63,227 bases of DNA from UBA1723 sp045641625 (GTDB lineage Bacteria > Bacteroidota > Bacteroidia > Bacteroidales > Paludibacteraceae): contig JAZUHH010000044.1 of the NCBI GenBank assembly GCA_045641625.1, positions 1-63,227 of the forward strand, in the 5' to 3' direction. The translations under genes were made by a program, and so were the position numbers. The notes under the pieces were generated by a model. It was not told the origin of the DNA, made no database searches, and was given only the letters and a program-made list of their open reading frames with translations. Positions 41,241 to 49,923 of this stretch are shown here, piece by piece (positions within the stretch are counted from its first letter, which is position 1; each line of letters opens with the position of its first letter).

Positions 41241-43124
41241 ATGATAGTAGAATTTCTGCAGCGTATATTTTCTTTCGACGATAAGCATCCATTATTGTTC
41301 ACTCAGTTTGATTTCTGGGTGTTCTTCATAATAGTGTTTGCCATCTTCGCAACTATCAAGAAGGATAAGCTTTTGATGAGAAACGCATTTCTGTTTTTCG
41401 TAAGCGTGTTCTTCTATTACAAGACAAGCGGATGGTTTACCTTGATCCTCGTGTTTTCGACGATAGCAAACTATTTTCTTGGCAAATGGATGTTCGGGAC
41501 TAAGAGTGACGGAGGGAAAAAGGCCATTTTGATATTAAGTCTGTTTGTAAACTTGCTGACACTATGCTATTTCAAGTACGCATACTTCTTTATAGACATG
41601 ACAAACAGCATTTGTGCTGTCTTGAACAGCAAGTTCGATTTGTCCTTGAATGTTTCGTCGGGCGTATATAATATCTTTGCGGACTTGGGAAATATCATAT
41701 CGGGCAAGGAGAACTTCTCGGTAGATAAGATAGTGCTGCCTGTTGGTATTTCGTTCTACACTTTCCAGAGCATAAGCTATGTGATGGATATTTTCAGAAA
41801 GAGGATTGAACCGGTTAAGAATATTTTGGATTACGGGTTCTATCTGACATTCTTCCCTCAGCTTGTGGCCGGTCCTATTGTGAGAGCCAATACGTTCCTG
41901 CCTCAGTTGTACAAGCCTTTCTTCCTCGGAAGACGCCAGTTCGGTATAGCTGTATTCTGGATTCTTAACGGATTCGCCAAGAAGATTATTTTGAGTGACT
42001 ATTTGGCAGTGAACTTTGTTGACCGAGTGTTCGAGAATCCGACTATGTACACGGGTCCGGAAAATTTGTTCGCGTTGTTCGCATATTCCCTTCAGGTTTA
42101 TGCTGATTTCAGCGGTTATACGGATATTGCTATCGGCGTTGCCATGCTTATGGGCTTCTATCTGCCGCAGAACTTTAACTCTCCTTACAAGGCTCCTAAC
42201 TGCGGAAATTTCTGGAAGCGCTGGCATATATCGTTGTCCAAGTGGCTTCAGGATTATCTTTATATCTCTATGGGAGGAAACAGAGAGGCAAGCTTTGGAA
42301 CTTATGCTGTCATTGTCACAATCTCGTTGATCGGAGTTATCCTGTCAGACAGTATATGGGTGGCGGTAATTCTCCTTTCAATAACTGTTATAGTTTCGTT
42401 CAGAGCATACTTCTCTCCGGATAAAAGAAAGAACATCAATTCCAATTTCAACCGCCTAAACACTATGTTGCTCGGAGGTATTTGGCACGGAGCTTCATGG
42501 AACTTCATGATTTGGGGAGGTTTGAACGGAATAGGTATGTTGATCTTCAATTTTTGGAAGAAGAGGGACATTTACCATAAGACTTTGGTTATTATGGTGT
42601 GCTCGATTGTTACAGCAGTTCTATTGCTTATTTTTGATGAGCCGGTCTATAAGATAGCGTTCATTTGGATCGGAACCATCTTTGTGGTTACTTTCATCAG
42701 GATGGTCTATAACTTGTGCGGATTCAATCCCCAGTTCAAGTTCCTGGAGAATTGCTGGGCTGTGTTCCAGACTTTTGTGTTTATCACGTTCACGCGTCTG
42801 TTTTTCCGTGCAGGATCAAATCTTAACCCGGCAGATGCCAATAGTGTTGCGTGGAGTACGGCAAAGAATATGGTGAACCAGATCGGCGGCACATGGGACT
42901 TCTCTCTTATTCCTACGCAGTTGTGGGAGTACAGATTCCTTGTTGCTCTGTTTATCGCCGGCATGCTCATCCACTGGATTCCTGAAAAGGCAAAGAGGTG
43001 GTACAGGCTGAACTTTGCCATGATGCCGCTACCGGTAATGGTGTTAGTCAGTGCAGTTGTAATATTTATAGTGTATCAGTTTATGTCTGCCGATTTGCAG
43101 AAGTTCATTTATTTCCAATTCTAA
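41241..43124 (+). CDS. MBOAT-family O-acyltransferase (AlgI-like)
   Basis: 627 residues with about 11-13 membrane helices. Conserved MBOAT segments are FWKRWHISLSKWLQDYLYI about residue 325 and the catalytic His416 in GGIWHGASWN. AlgI-type proteins pass an acetyl group from the cytoplasm through the inner membrane to periplasmic SGNH proteins that acetylate polysaccharide. The two SGNH genes directly upstream complete such a set. The early PVGISFYTFQSISYVMD block is the typical AlgI/DltB signature. It is 12 bp before ispF. Target glycan unknown. Confidence 0.93.
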   Translation: MIVEFLQRIFSFDDKHPLLFTQFDFWVFFIIVFAIFATIKKDKLLMRNAFLFFVSVFFYYKTSGWFTLILVFSTIANYFLGKWMFGTKSDGGKKAILILSLFVNLLTLCYFKYAYFFIDMTNSICAVLNSKFDLSLNVSSGVYNIFADLGNIISGKENFSVDKIVLPVGISFYTFQSISYVMDIFRKRIEPVKNILDYGFYLTFFPQLVAGPIVRANTFLPQLYKPFFLGRRQFGIAVFWILNGFAKKIILSDYLAVNFVDRVFENPTMYTGPENLFALFAYSLQVYADFSGYTDIAIGVAMLMGFYLPQNFNSPYKAPNCGNFWKRWHISLSKWLQDYLYISMGGNREASFGTYAVIVTISLIGVILSDSIWVAVILLSITVIVSFRAYFSPDKRKNINSNFNRLNTMLLGGIWHGASWNFMIWGGLNGIGMLIFNFWKKRDIYHKTLVIMVCSIVTAVLLLIFDEPVYKIAFIWIGTIFVVTFIRMVYNLCGFNPQFKFLENCWAVFQTFVFITFTRLFFRAGSNLNPADANSVAWSTAKNMVNQIGGTWDFSLIPTQLWEYRFLVALFIAGMLIHWIPEKAKRWYRLNFAMMPLPVMVLVSAVVIFIVYQFMSADLQKFIYFQF

Positions 43125-43136
43125 AAGAGCAATAGT

Positions 43137-43616
43137 ATGAAGATAAGAGTAGGACAAGGCTTTGATGTGCATCAGTTCGCAGAAGGCAGGGAGTTGTGGC
43201 TTGGAGGTATAAAAATTGAGCACGAAAAGGGACTGCTTGGACATTCCGACGCTGACGTGTTGATCCATGCAATATGTGATGCCATTTTGGGGGCGGCCCA
43301 CTTGCGCGATATAGGAACCCATTTCCCTGACAACGACAATGCGTTCAAGAATATAGACAGCAAAATACTGTTGAAGAGGTGTGGCGAACTGATAAAGGAG
43401 AAGGGCTATAGAATCGAGAATATCGACTCAATAATCATGGCTCAAGCACCTAAAATGAAGCCTCATATTCCCGAGATGCAGCGTGTGATGGCTGAGGTTC
43501 TGGGCATTGACGAGGAGGATATGACAGTAAAGGCAACGACTACCGAACATTTGGGTTTTGTGGGCAGAAAAGAGGGAATTGCGGCTTCTGCTGTGGTTTT
43601 ACTTAGCAAAGAATGA
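43137..43616 (+). CDS. ispF: 2-C-methyl-D-erythritol 2,4-cyclodiphosphate synthase
   Basis: 159 residues. It cyclises the CDP-methylerythritol intermediate in the MEP isoprenoid pathway and binds one zinc. The metal-binding motif GFDVHQF at residues 8-14 and the HSDADVLIHAICDAILG block are the family signatures, with TEHLGFVGRKEGIAA near the C-terminus. Length is exactly typical. It is at the end of the SGNH-MBOAT transcript, 12 bp after the acyltransferase gene. Confidence 0.98.
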   Translation: MKIRVGQGFDVHQFAEGRELWLGGIKIEHEKGLLGHSDADVLIHAICDAILGAAHLRDIGTHFPDNDNAFKNIDSKILLKRCGELIKEKGYRIENIDSIIMAQAPKMKPHIPEMQRVMAEVLGIDEEDMTVKATTTEHLGFVGRKEGIAASAVVLLSKE

Positions 43617-43856
43617 AAAAACTTAAATAAAAAGTGCGGTTGTAAAGTTTTTTTTACTAAATTGCACCCGATTTTGCTTTACTCTACATCATTGAAAATG
43701 GGAGTATGGACAGAATTATTGTATAATGCTTTGCTAATTAGTTAGTTAATGCTTGGAGGTGCGTTAATGGCTAATTCTTGAGGTTAGGTGAAGCATGTGT
43801 GCAATTTTCAAAGAAATAATAAACAATAATAAATAACTAAAATTTCGTAAAAGAAA
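43617..43856. other. Upstream region of the ExbB/ExbD operon
   Basis: 240 bp. A -7-like TAAATTGC (near 43657) and another candidate TATAATGCTTTG (near 43719) lie here, so the leader could be 120-190 nt. TTAATGC / GCGTTAA (about 43746-43767) can form a 7-bp stem, and GCTAATT occurs twice (about 43733 and 43771). No known leader RNA is recognised. Confidence 0.45.
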
Positions 43857-44693
43857 ATGAAAAAATTATTTGCAGTATTGGCAATGATTGGAGTCGTTAC
43901 TTTTGGTATGACTTCTACAGTTTTCGCTCAGGACGAGGCAGTTGAGGCAGTTGAGTCTAACGAGGCTCCAGCTCAGGCTCCAACTCCAGCTCCAGCTCAG
44001 ACTCAGGCTCCAGTTCAGGAGCAGGCTCCAGCAGAGAACCCTGGTCTTCACAAGGTGTTGAAGCAGAAGTTCATCGAGGGAGGTGCAATGTTTATGTTCT
44101 TCGTTGCTATCGCTCTTATTCTTGGTCTAGCTCTTTGTATCGAGCGTATCATCTATCTTTCTCTTGCTTCTGCTAACACTAAGAAGCTTCTTGAGAGCGT
44201 AGAGTCAGCTCTTGATAACAATGATGTTGAGGGTGCAAAGAAGGCTTGCCGTGACACTCGTGGTCCTATCGCTTCTATTTTCTATCAGGGTCTTCTTCGT
44301 ATTAACGATGGTGCTGACGTAGTAGAGAAGAGCATCGTTTCTTTCGGTGGTGTACAGATGGGTCTTCTAGAGAAGAACGTAACTTGGATTTCACTTTGTA
44401 TTGCACTTGCTCCAATGTTGGGATTCATGGGTACAGTTATCGGTATGATCGAGGCATTTGATAAGATCCAGCAGGTAGGTGATATCTCTGCTACAGTCGT
44501 AGCCGGTGGTATCAAGGTAGCCCTTTTGACTACAGTAACAGGACTTATCGTTGCCATGATTCTTCAGGTGTTCCTTAACTTTATCTTGACTCGTATCGAG
44601 GCTCTTACTACTGAGATGGAGGATTCTTCAATCTCTCTTCTTGATATCGTTGTAAAGCACGAGCAGAGTCAGAGCGGTCTTGTTGAGGCATAA
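43857..44693 (+). CDS. MotA/TolQ/ExbB-family proton channel
   Basis: 278 residues. A signal-like hydrophobic start (residues 1-24) is followed by an Ala/Pro/Gln-rich linker (about 30-62), then the three membrane helices of the ExbB/TolQ family at about 75-98, 175-200 and 215-245. The block ITLCIA-like LCIALAPMLGFMGTVIGMIEAFDKI and the following GGIKVALLTTVTGL carry the family signature. It couples proton flow to envelope work through TonB- or TolA-type partners. The N-terminal extension is usual for Bacteroidetes. It is first in an operon with a small membrane protein and two ExbD genes; no tonB is seen. Confidence 0.92.
   Translation: MKKLFAVLAMIGVVTFGMTSTVFAQDEAVEAVESNEAPAQAPTPAPAQTQAPVQEQAPAENPGLHKVLKQKFIEGGAMFMFFVAIALILGLALCIERIIYLSLASANTKKLLESVESALDNNDVEGAKKACRDTRGPIASIFYQGLLRINDGADVVEKSIVSFGGVQMGLLEKNVTWISLCIALAPMLGFMGTVIGMIEAFDKIQQVGDISATVVAGGIKVALLTTVTGLIVAMILQVFLNFILTRIEALTTEMEDSSISLLDIVVKHEQSQSGLVEA
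43964..44033 (+). repeat. Degenerate CAGGCTCCA tandem repeat inside the exbB-type gene
   Basis: About 70 bp of imperfect GCTCCA / CAGGCTCCA units coding the Ala-Pro-Gln linker. Such repeats can change length by slippage without breaking the frame if whole codons are gained or lost. Confidence 0.6.
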
Positions 44694-44744
44694 TTTGCGT
44701 CAAGACTCTATTAAGAAACAAATCTAAAAATAAGCTGAAAAATT

Positions 44745-45206
44745 ATGAATAACAAGCTTTCATCTTATGTCTTTTATGCTCTTGCTGCTCTAAGTGTTGT
44801 AGTTTTCGGACTATATATATTTGGCGGTGAGACTCAACAGACTTACAATGGTGAGAATTACGATGCACCAAACAACACAGATTTGTTGCTATATTGGCTT
44901 TACGCTCTATTGGCAATTACAGTTGCTGTAACTTTGGTTTCTGCAATTACGTCATTTGCTACTAAGTTGACTACTGACAAGCGTTCTGCTTATACTTCAT
45001 TGGTTATGACAGCGGCTTTGCTAATTTTGTGTGGTATTACTTATGCAATCGGAAGCGATAAGCCTCTAGATCTAATCGGTTATGAGGGTAACGAGAATCA
45101 GGGTGGCTATCTAAAGATGGCAGATATGTGTCTTTACTCTATCTACACTCTTATTTTCGGTGCATGTATAGCAACATTATTGAATTCATTTGCTAAAAAA
45201 TTCTAA
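44745..45206 (+). CDS. Small membrane protein in the ExbB/ExbD operon
   Basis: 153 residues with about four membrane helices (about residues 8-27, 47-70, 85-105 and 125-147) and a short polar loop with DKPLDLIGYEGNENQGGY. I do not recognise a named family. It lies between the ExbB-type gene (51 bp) and the first ExbD gene (6 bp), so it probably belongs to the same envelope energy-transfer complex. Function is inferred from context alone. Confidence 0.8.
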   Translation: MNNKLSSYVFYALAALSVVVFGLYIFGGETQQTYNGENYDAPNNTDLLLYWLYALLAITVAVTLVSAITSFATKLTTDKRSAYTSLVMTAALLILCGITYAIGSDKPLDLIGYEGNENQGGYLKMADMCLYSIYTLIFGACIATLLNSFAKKF

Positions 45207-45212
45207 TTTAAG

Positions 45213-45806
45213 ATGGGTAAAAAGAAAAGAGAAGTTCAGGAGGTAAATGCCAGCTCAACAGCCGACATTGCATTCTTGTTGCTTGTATTCTTTCTTGTGA
45301 CTACATCTATGTCAACAGACAAGGGATTAGCACGCCGTCTTCCACCTCCAGTTCCTGAGAACCAAGAGACTCCTCCTGATATCGAGGTTAACAAGCGTAA
45401 CGTACTTACAGTTCTTGTAAATAGCCGCAACGACTTGTTGGTCAATGGTGAGGTAATGGATGTGTCAAGATTAAAGGATAAGGCAAAAGAATTTATCTTG
45501 AATAAAGCTAACGATCCTGAATTGCCAGAGTTGTTTGTCGAGGATTTCGGTCCTGGTTTGGGAACTCAGTCTTACACTAAGAAGCATGTCATTTCTCTTC
45601 AGAATGACCGCGGTACTCAGTACCAGGCTTACATTAGTGTGCAGAACGCACTTGTTGCTGCTTACGACGAGATTCGTGACGAGTTCTGCCTTCCTAAGTT
45701 CGGCAAGAAGTTCGCTGAGCTAGACGAAGAGACTCAAAAGGCTGTTCAGAAGATATATCCTCAGAAGATTTCTGAGGCTGAGCCTAAGGATTATTCTAAT
45801 AACTAA
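45213..45806 (+). CDS. ExbD/TolR-family biopolymer transport protein (first copy)
   Basis: 197 residues. A short cytoplasmic start is followed by one membrane helix (about residues 17-35, ADIAFLLLVFFLVTTSM, with the family Asp at the helix start). The periplasmic domain follows, longer than usual and with an acidic mid-region. ExbD/TolR proteins couple the proton channel to the periplasmic partner. A second ExbD follows 15 bp later. Confidence 0.93.
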   Translation: MGKKKREVQEVNASSTADIAFLLLVFFLVTTSMSTDKGLARRLPPPVPENQETPPDIEVNKRNVLTVLVNSRNDLLVNGEVMDVSRLKDKAKEFILNKANDPELPELFVEDFGPGLGTQSYTKKHVISLQNDRGTQYQAYISVQNALVAAYDEIRDEFCLPKFGKKFAELDEETQKAVQKIYPQKISEAEPKDYSNN

Positions 45807-45821
45807 TAAGGAGGAACACAA

Positions 45822-46286
45822 ATGGCTAAATTTAGAAAAGAGGGAGGTCGTAAGATGCAGGCCATCAGTACTGCGTCACTGCCTGATATCGTGTTTATGC
45901 TTTTGTTCTTCTTTATGACTACTACTTCAATGAAGGAGACTACTTACAAGGTTAACATTGGTCTTCCATCTGCTACTCAGCTTACTAAGCTTGAGAAGAA
46001 GAGCCTTGTAAAGTATGTTTATATCGGTAGTCCTAAGCGTGAGTTCGTAAAGGCTTTCGGTACTGAATCTCGTGTTCAGTTGGACGAGGCTTTTGCTAAC
46101 GATGCTAAGGAGGTTCAGGATTATATCATAAAGGAGAGATCTGCAATGAAAGAGTGCGACCAGGGTTTCATGGTTGTAGCTATGAAGGTGGATAAGGATA
46201 CTAAGATGGGTATTGTAACAGATGTTAAGCAGGCTTTGCGTCGTGCAAACGCTCTTAAGCTTAACTATACAGCTCTTGGAAAGTAA
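45822..46286 (+). CDS. ExbD/TolR-family biopolymer transport protein (second copy)
   Basis: 154 residues with one membrane helix (about residues 20-38, LPDIVFMLLFFFMTTTSM, again with Asp at the start) and a periplasmic domain of normal ExbD size. Together with the first copy the operon gives two non-identical ExbD subunits, a common Bacteroidetes pattern. A strong terminator follows. Confidence 0.93.
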   Translation: MAKFRKEGGRKMQAISTASLPDIVFMLLFFFMTTTSMKETTYKVNIGLPSATQLTKLEKKSLVKYVYIGSPKREFVKAFGTESRVQLDEAFANDAKEVQDYIIKERSAMKECDQGFMVVAMKVDKDTKMGIVTDVKQALRRANALKLNYTALGK

Positions 46287-46310
46287 TTCCTTGACACTGA
46301 ATAATAAAAG

Positions 46311-46352
46311 AAAGCACAATTACTTATGTAGTTGTGCTTTTCTTTTTGCTTC
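46311..46352 (+). terminator. Terminator of the ExbB/ExbD operon
   Basis: 13-bp stem AAAGCACAATTAC / GTAGTTGTGCTTT (one G-U), 4-nt loop, then T-rich tract. Confidence 0.9.
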
Positions 46353-46359
46353 TTTTTAT

Positions 46360-46367
46360 TAACTTTG
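46360..46367 (+). promoter_or_regulatory. -7 element of the FISUMP-type lipoprotein gene
   Basis: TAACTTTG followed by CTCC, 20 bp before the ATG at 46388. Confidence 0.6.
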
Positions 46368-46387
46368 CTCCATATTAAATTGACTGT

Positions 46388-47074
46388 ATGAGAAGGTTTA
46401 TTTTATATATTGCTTTTTCCGTGGTGGCGGTAGTGTCTTTCTGCCAATGCAAAGATAATTCCGCAGATTGTTTGGGCGGCCATAAGTTTGTTGACTTGGG
46501 TTTGTCCGTTATGTGGGCAGATTGTAATGTCGGAGCTGATAAAGCCACTGATTTTGGCAATTGGTATGCTTGGGGAGAAACAAAGTCAAAGGAGTGGGAT
46601 GACTGGCATTCGTATCTGGTCGATAAGGGCGGAGATATCAAGGCTTATACTGATTGCGGAACTGACAAGGACCCAATGAAATCGTATGTGGCTCCGACTG
46701 CATCCTCTATTGCTGATTCTAAATTTGATGCGGCTGCTACACATTGGGGAGCTGGCTGGAGAATGCCTACAAAATTAGAGTTCGACGAACTTATTGAGAA
46801 GTGTAGCTTTGAATGGAAAGAAGTTGATGGTGTGCGAGGCTGCCTTGTTACCGGTCCGAACGGGAACTCGATTTTTCTGCCTGCCGGACATGACAGGGAC
46901 AAATCAAGCATGGGTTATGATTGGCCTTACTGCTACTATTGGACATCTACTCCACATGCCGAGAAAAGTTATTGTGCTTGGTATTTCTACTTCAACTACA
47001 AGCATAAGCAGAATATGAACTATTACGACAGGTTTACCGGTTTGTTGGTCAGACCAGTGACTGCAAGACCATAA
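46388..47074 (+). CDS. FISUMP-type lipoprotein, paralogue of the 23973 gene
   Basis: 228 residues. The signal ends at a lipobox-like VVSFCQC then KDNSADC. The domain starts GGHKFVDLGLSVMWADCNVGAD and continues with GNWYAWGETKSKEWDDW, GAGWRMPTKLEFDELIEKCSF (in part), GPNGNSIFLPAGHDR and YYWTSTPH blocks. The order and spacing match the lipoprotein at 23973 and the DLGL(P)S...W motif of Bacteroidales FISUMP proteins. Function is not known. It is monocistronic. Confidence 0.78.
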   Translation: MRRFILYIAFSVVAVVSFCQCKDNSADCLGGHKFVDLGLSVMWADCNVGADKATDFGNWYAWGETKSKEWDDWHSYLVDKGGDIKAYTDCGTDKDPMKSYVAPTASSIADSKFDAAATHWGAGWRMPTKLEFDELIEKCSFEWKEVDGVRGCLVTGPNGNSIFLPAGHDRDKSSMGYDWPYCYYWTSTPHAEKSYCAWYFYFNYKHKQNMNYYDRFTGLLVRPVTARP

Positions 47075-47111
47075 AAATGAGGGCAAGTTTCTATATCTCG
47101 AGAAAATTGAC

Positions 47112-47119
47112 TAATTTTG
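47112..47119 (+). promoter_or_regulatory. -7 element of the rbfA operon
   Basis: TAATTTTG followed by CACC, 23 bp before the rbfA ATG; a TTTC at 47088-47091 is near the -33 position. Confidence 0.6.
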
Positions 47120-47142
47120 CACCGAATAATTAAATAGTATAG

Positions 47143-47505
47143 ATGGAATCTACAAGATTAAACAAAATTGAAAGACTGCTCCAGAAGGAGTTGGGTGATA
47201 TGTTCATCCGTTTGTCTTCGTCGTTCAAGGGTACTCTAGTGTCTGTGACAGAAGTAAGAGTATCGGCTGACTTGAGTGTGGCCAAGGTATTCGTAAGTAT
47301 CTTCCCTCAGGCTAAGTCGGCTGACATGATTGCTACATTGAAGAACAGTACCAAGACTATCCGTTATGAGCTAGGTACAAGAATTAAGAATCAGGTTCGT
47401 GTCATTCCCGAGCTTATCTTTGTGTTGGATGAGACTTTGGACAAGCTAGAAACTATTGATCGTCTGCTTTCTTCTGACAAGAGCAAGATGAAGGATGCCG
47501 ACTAA
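47143..47505 (+). CDS. rbfA: Ribosome-binding factor A
   Basis: 120-residue KH-fold protein that binds the 30S subunit and helps maturation of the 16S rRNA 5' end. The beginning RLNKIERLLQKELGDMF and the block VTEVRVSADLSVAKVFVSIFP fit RbfA, with RYELGTRIKNQVRVIPELIFVLDETLD as the final strand region (cited in part). First gene of a likely operon with a lipoprotein-release permease, tsaC and queH. Confidence 0.93.
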   Translation: MESTRLNKIERLLQKELGDMFIRLSSSFKGTLVSVTEVRVSADLSVAKVFVSIFPQAKSADMIATLKNSTKTIRYELGTRIKNQVRVIPELIFVLDETLDKLETIDRLLSSDKSKMKDAD

Positions 47506-47521
47506 GGCTCAGTTTACAGAG

Positions 47522-48748
47522 ATGAGTGTAGAATTCAAGATCGCTTTACGTTATCTTTTTTCAAAGAAAAAGCAGAGTGCGATAAATATAATCTCTGCTA
47601 TTTGTGCGGGAGGTATATGTGTTGCCACGATTGCGCTTGTTTGCATTCTCTCTGTATATAATGGATTTCAAAGTCTTGTCGCCGATCTTTATTCAGCATT
47701 CGACCCCGATATCCGTATTTCATGTGTTAATTCAAAAACTTTTTCTTATTCCGATTCAGTTTCTGCGCTAGTCAATGGCGTGGACGGAGTTGCTTTGTCC
47801 TCTCCGATTCTGGAGGATGGAGCTATTCTGCTCAATGATTCCAAGCAGGTCAGCATACGCCTGTGTGGAGTAGAGCAGAGTTATCTGAAATTGATAAGTG
47901 TCGATTCTGTTACCTATAGAGGAGTGTTTAACATAGGAACTCCGGATGTGCCATACCTTGTTGTTGGAGCGGCTACAGCTGCCCAGTTGGAGACAAGCGT
48001 GCATTTCGTTAGTCCGGTCACTGTGTTTACGCCTATTCACGACGCAAAGATAAACCTTGCAAATCCTGACGGTGCCTTCAACCAAATAGAGTTGTTTGTT
48101 GCCGGAGTTTATTCTGTTCACCAGCAGGATACAGACAGCCGGTTTGCATTTCTTCCAATCTCCACTGCAAGGGCATTGTTTGGTCAGGACTCTTTGTGCT
48201 GTACTCACATTGATATCAAGACTTCAAAGGATATTGAAAAGACCAAGGAACTGCTGGTGTCTAAATTGAGCGAACTGACTACCGATCTTCAGTTCAAGGT
48301 CGAGACAAAGACCGAACTTCATGCCGAGTTCTATAAGATGTTGAAGGTAGAGAAGTGGATTACCTTCCTGATTCTTTTCATGGTTCTGATGGTTGCTGTC
48401 GTGAACATCATAGGCTCGCTGTCAATGCTTATCATCGAAAAGAAGGAGGATATCAAGACCCTTCGTTTCTTGGGAGCAGACAATACTATGGTTCGCAAGG
48501 TTTTCTTGTTGGAGGGATGGTTGATCTCTGCTTTGGGATGCCTGATAGGAGTTGTTGCCGGAGTTGTCTTATGTGCTCTGCAGAGTTGGTTTGGAATAAT
48601 AAAATTGAGCGAGGGTGGCGACTTTGTTGTGGATGCCTATCCCGTAGTAGTAAATCCTTTGGATGTGCTGGTCGTGCTTTTCACAGTTTTGCTAGTGGGA
48701 GGACTTGTGGCATGGATTCCTACTAAATTTGCCACAAAACAAGAATGA
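47522..48748 (+). CDS. FtsX/LolC-E-type ABC transporter permease
   Basis: 408 residues from ATG 47522, chosen because MSVEFKIALRYLFSKK is the conserved start of the family; an upstream ATG at 47495 would overlap rbfA. The N-terminal membrane helix is followed by a periplasmic MacB-like core (about residues 45-255) and an FtsX-type three-helix domain (about 270-400, IGSLSMLIIEKKEDIKTLRFLGAD in part). It resembles LolC/LolE, which extract lipoproteins from the inner membrane, but no LolD ATPase gene is adjacent. Confidence 0.85.
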   Translation: MSVEFKIALRYLFSKKKQSAINIISAICAGGICVATIALVCILSVYNGFQSLVADLYSAFDPDIRISCVNSKTFSYSDSVSALVNGVDGVALSSPILEDGAILLNDSKQVSIRLCGVEQSYLKLISVDSVTYRGVFNIGTPDVPYLVVGAATAAQLETSVHFVSPVTVFTPIHDAKINLANPDGAFNQIELFVAGVYSVHQQDTDSRFAFLPISTARALFGQDSLCCTHIDIKTSKDIEKTKELLVSKLSELTTDLQFKVETKTELHAEFYKMLKVEKWITFLILFMVLMVAVVNIIGSLSMLIIEKKEDIKTLRFLGADNTMVRKVFLLEGWLISALGCLIGVVAGVVLCALQSWFGIIKLSEGGDFVVDAYPVVVNPLDVLVVLFTVLLVGGLVAWIPTKFATKQE

Positions 48749-48760
48749 TAGAGAAAGGTT

Positions 48761-49327
48761 ATGGAATTGAGTGAAGATTTGAGAAACGCTGTAAAAGTGT
48801 TGAAAGAGGGAGGAATAATACTATATCCTACTGATACAATTTGGGGAATTGGTTGTGATGCACGCAACGAGGAGGCTGTGCGCAAAGTATATGAAATCAA
48901 GCGTCGTTCGGATTCGAAATCTCTAATCCTGCTTACTGATGTGCCAGGCAAGATCCAGATGTATTCCGACGCAATGCCCGATATCGCATGGGATTTGATA
49001 GAGATGAGCGAACTGCCTACAACTATCATTTACAGCAAGGCAAAGAATCTTGCCCCAAATGTTATTGCGGAGGATGGAAGCGTGGGCATTCGTGTGACAA
49101 AGGAGACTTTCTCTCATCGTCTTTGCGAGATGTTCAAGTTCCCGATAGTATCTACTTCCGCTAACATTTCCGGAGAGCCTTCTGCCGCATGTTTCGATGA
49201 AATTTCTGACGAGATCAAGAATGCGGTTAACTACATCGTCTCCTATCGCAGAGATGACAAGACAAAGGCAAACGCTTCGAAGATTATCAAGATCGAGGAG
49301 AACGGAGTTTTCAAAATCATACGATGA
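48761..49327 (+). CDS. tsaC: Threonylcarbamoyl-AMP synthase (Sua5/YwlC/YrdC family)
   Basis: 188 residues. It makes threonylcarbamoyl-AMP for the t6A37 modification of ANN-decoding tRNAs. Motifs: GGIILYPTDTIWGIGCDA at about residues 18-35, KRRSDSKSLILL at about 50-61, and PIVSTSANISGEPS at about 130. Length is that of the short single-domain form, without the Sua5 C-terminal domain. The stop overlaps the queH ATG by 4 bp. Confidence 0.95.
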   Translation: MELSEDLRNAVKVLKEGGIILYPTDTIWGIGCDARNEEAVRKVYEIKRRSDSKSLILLTDVPGKIQMYSDAMPDIAWDLIEMSELPTTIIYSKAKNLAPNVIAEDGSVGIRVTKETFSHRLCEMFKFPIVSTSANISGEPSAACFDEISDEIKNAVNYIVSYRRDDKTKANASKIIKIEENGVFKIIR

Positions 49328-49923
49328 ACAGAGAGAACGGTGACCGCACGATGATGCAGGTCCTTGCTTCCTACAGGGAGAGAAAGCCTTCCGTTTTCCT
49401 TCATGTATGTTGCGCTCCATGTGCATCGGCAAGTGTAGAGAGAATACATCCTTTGAGTGATCTGACTCTTGTCTTTTTCAATCCCAACATCATGCCTTTC
49501 GAGGAATATGATCGCAGAAAGACCGAGCTGATACGATTCATAAAAGAAAATCCCCAGTACGATGATGTCAGGATAATTGATCTTGACTATTCGAATGAAG
49601 ATTTCATTCAGAAGGTCGTAAAAGGCCGCGAAAATGATCCGGAGAAAGGTCCACGCTGTCTGCTTTGTTACGATTATCGTATGCGCAGAGTGGCATTATA
49701 TGCGAAAGAGAATGGCGCTGACTTGTTCGCCACAACATTGACAATAAGTCCCCATAAGAGTACAGACGATATAAATGTTGTTGGAAGAAGAATAGAAAAG
49801 GAAGTGAATATGCGCTATCTTCCTACCGATTTCAAGCGCAAGAAAGGTTATGAGCGAAGTCTTGAATTGAGTACAGAATTTAACCTTTACAGGCAGAGCT
49901 ATTGCGGATGTAAAGGTGTTTGA
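49324..49923 (+). CDS. queH: Epoxyqueuosine reductase QueH
   Basis: 199 residues. It performs the last step of queuosine synthesis in tRNA, an alternative to QueG. Iron-sulfur ligands are visible in HVCCAPCAS at about residues 27-35 and CLLCYDYRM near residue 115, plus a late YCGCKG motif. Translationally coupled to tsaC by an ATGA overlap, so two tRNA-modification genes are expressed together. Confidence 0.93.
   Translation: MNRENGDRTMMQVLASYRERKPSVFLHVCCAPCASASVERIHPLSDLTLVFFNPNIMPFEEYDRRKTELIRFIKENPQYDDVRIIDLDYSNEDFIQKVVKGRENDPEKGPRCLLCYDYRMRRVALYAKENGADLFATTLTISPHKSTDDINVVGRRIEKEVNMRYLPTDFKRKKGYERSLELSTEFNLYRQSYCGCKGV

Noticed and set aside
41562..42227. Open frame of 221 codons on the minus strand
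   Set aside because: Shadow of the MBOAT gene; no motif and no promoter.
43964..44033. Short repeats that might suggest a CRISPR or minisatellite
   Set aside because: They are in-frame Ala/Pro/Gln codons of the ExbB-type protein, degenerate and without spacers.
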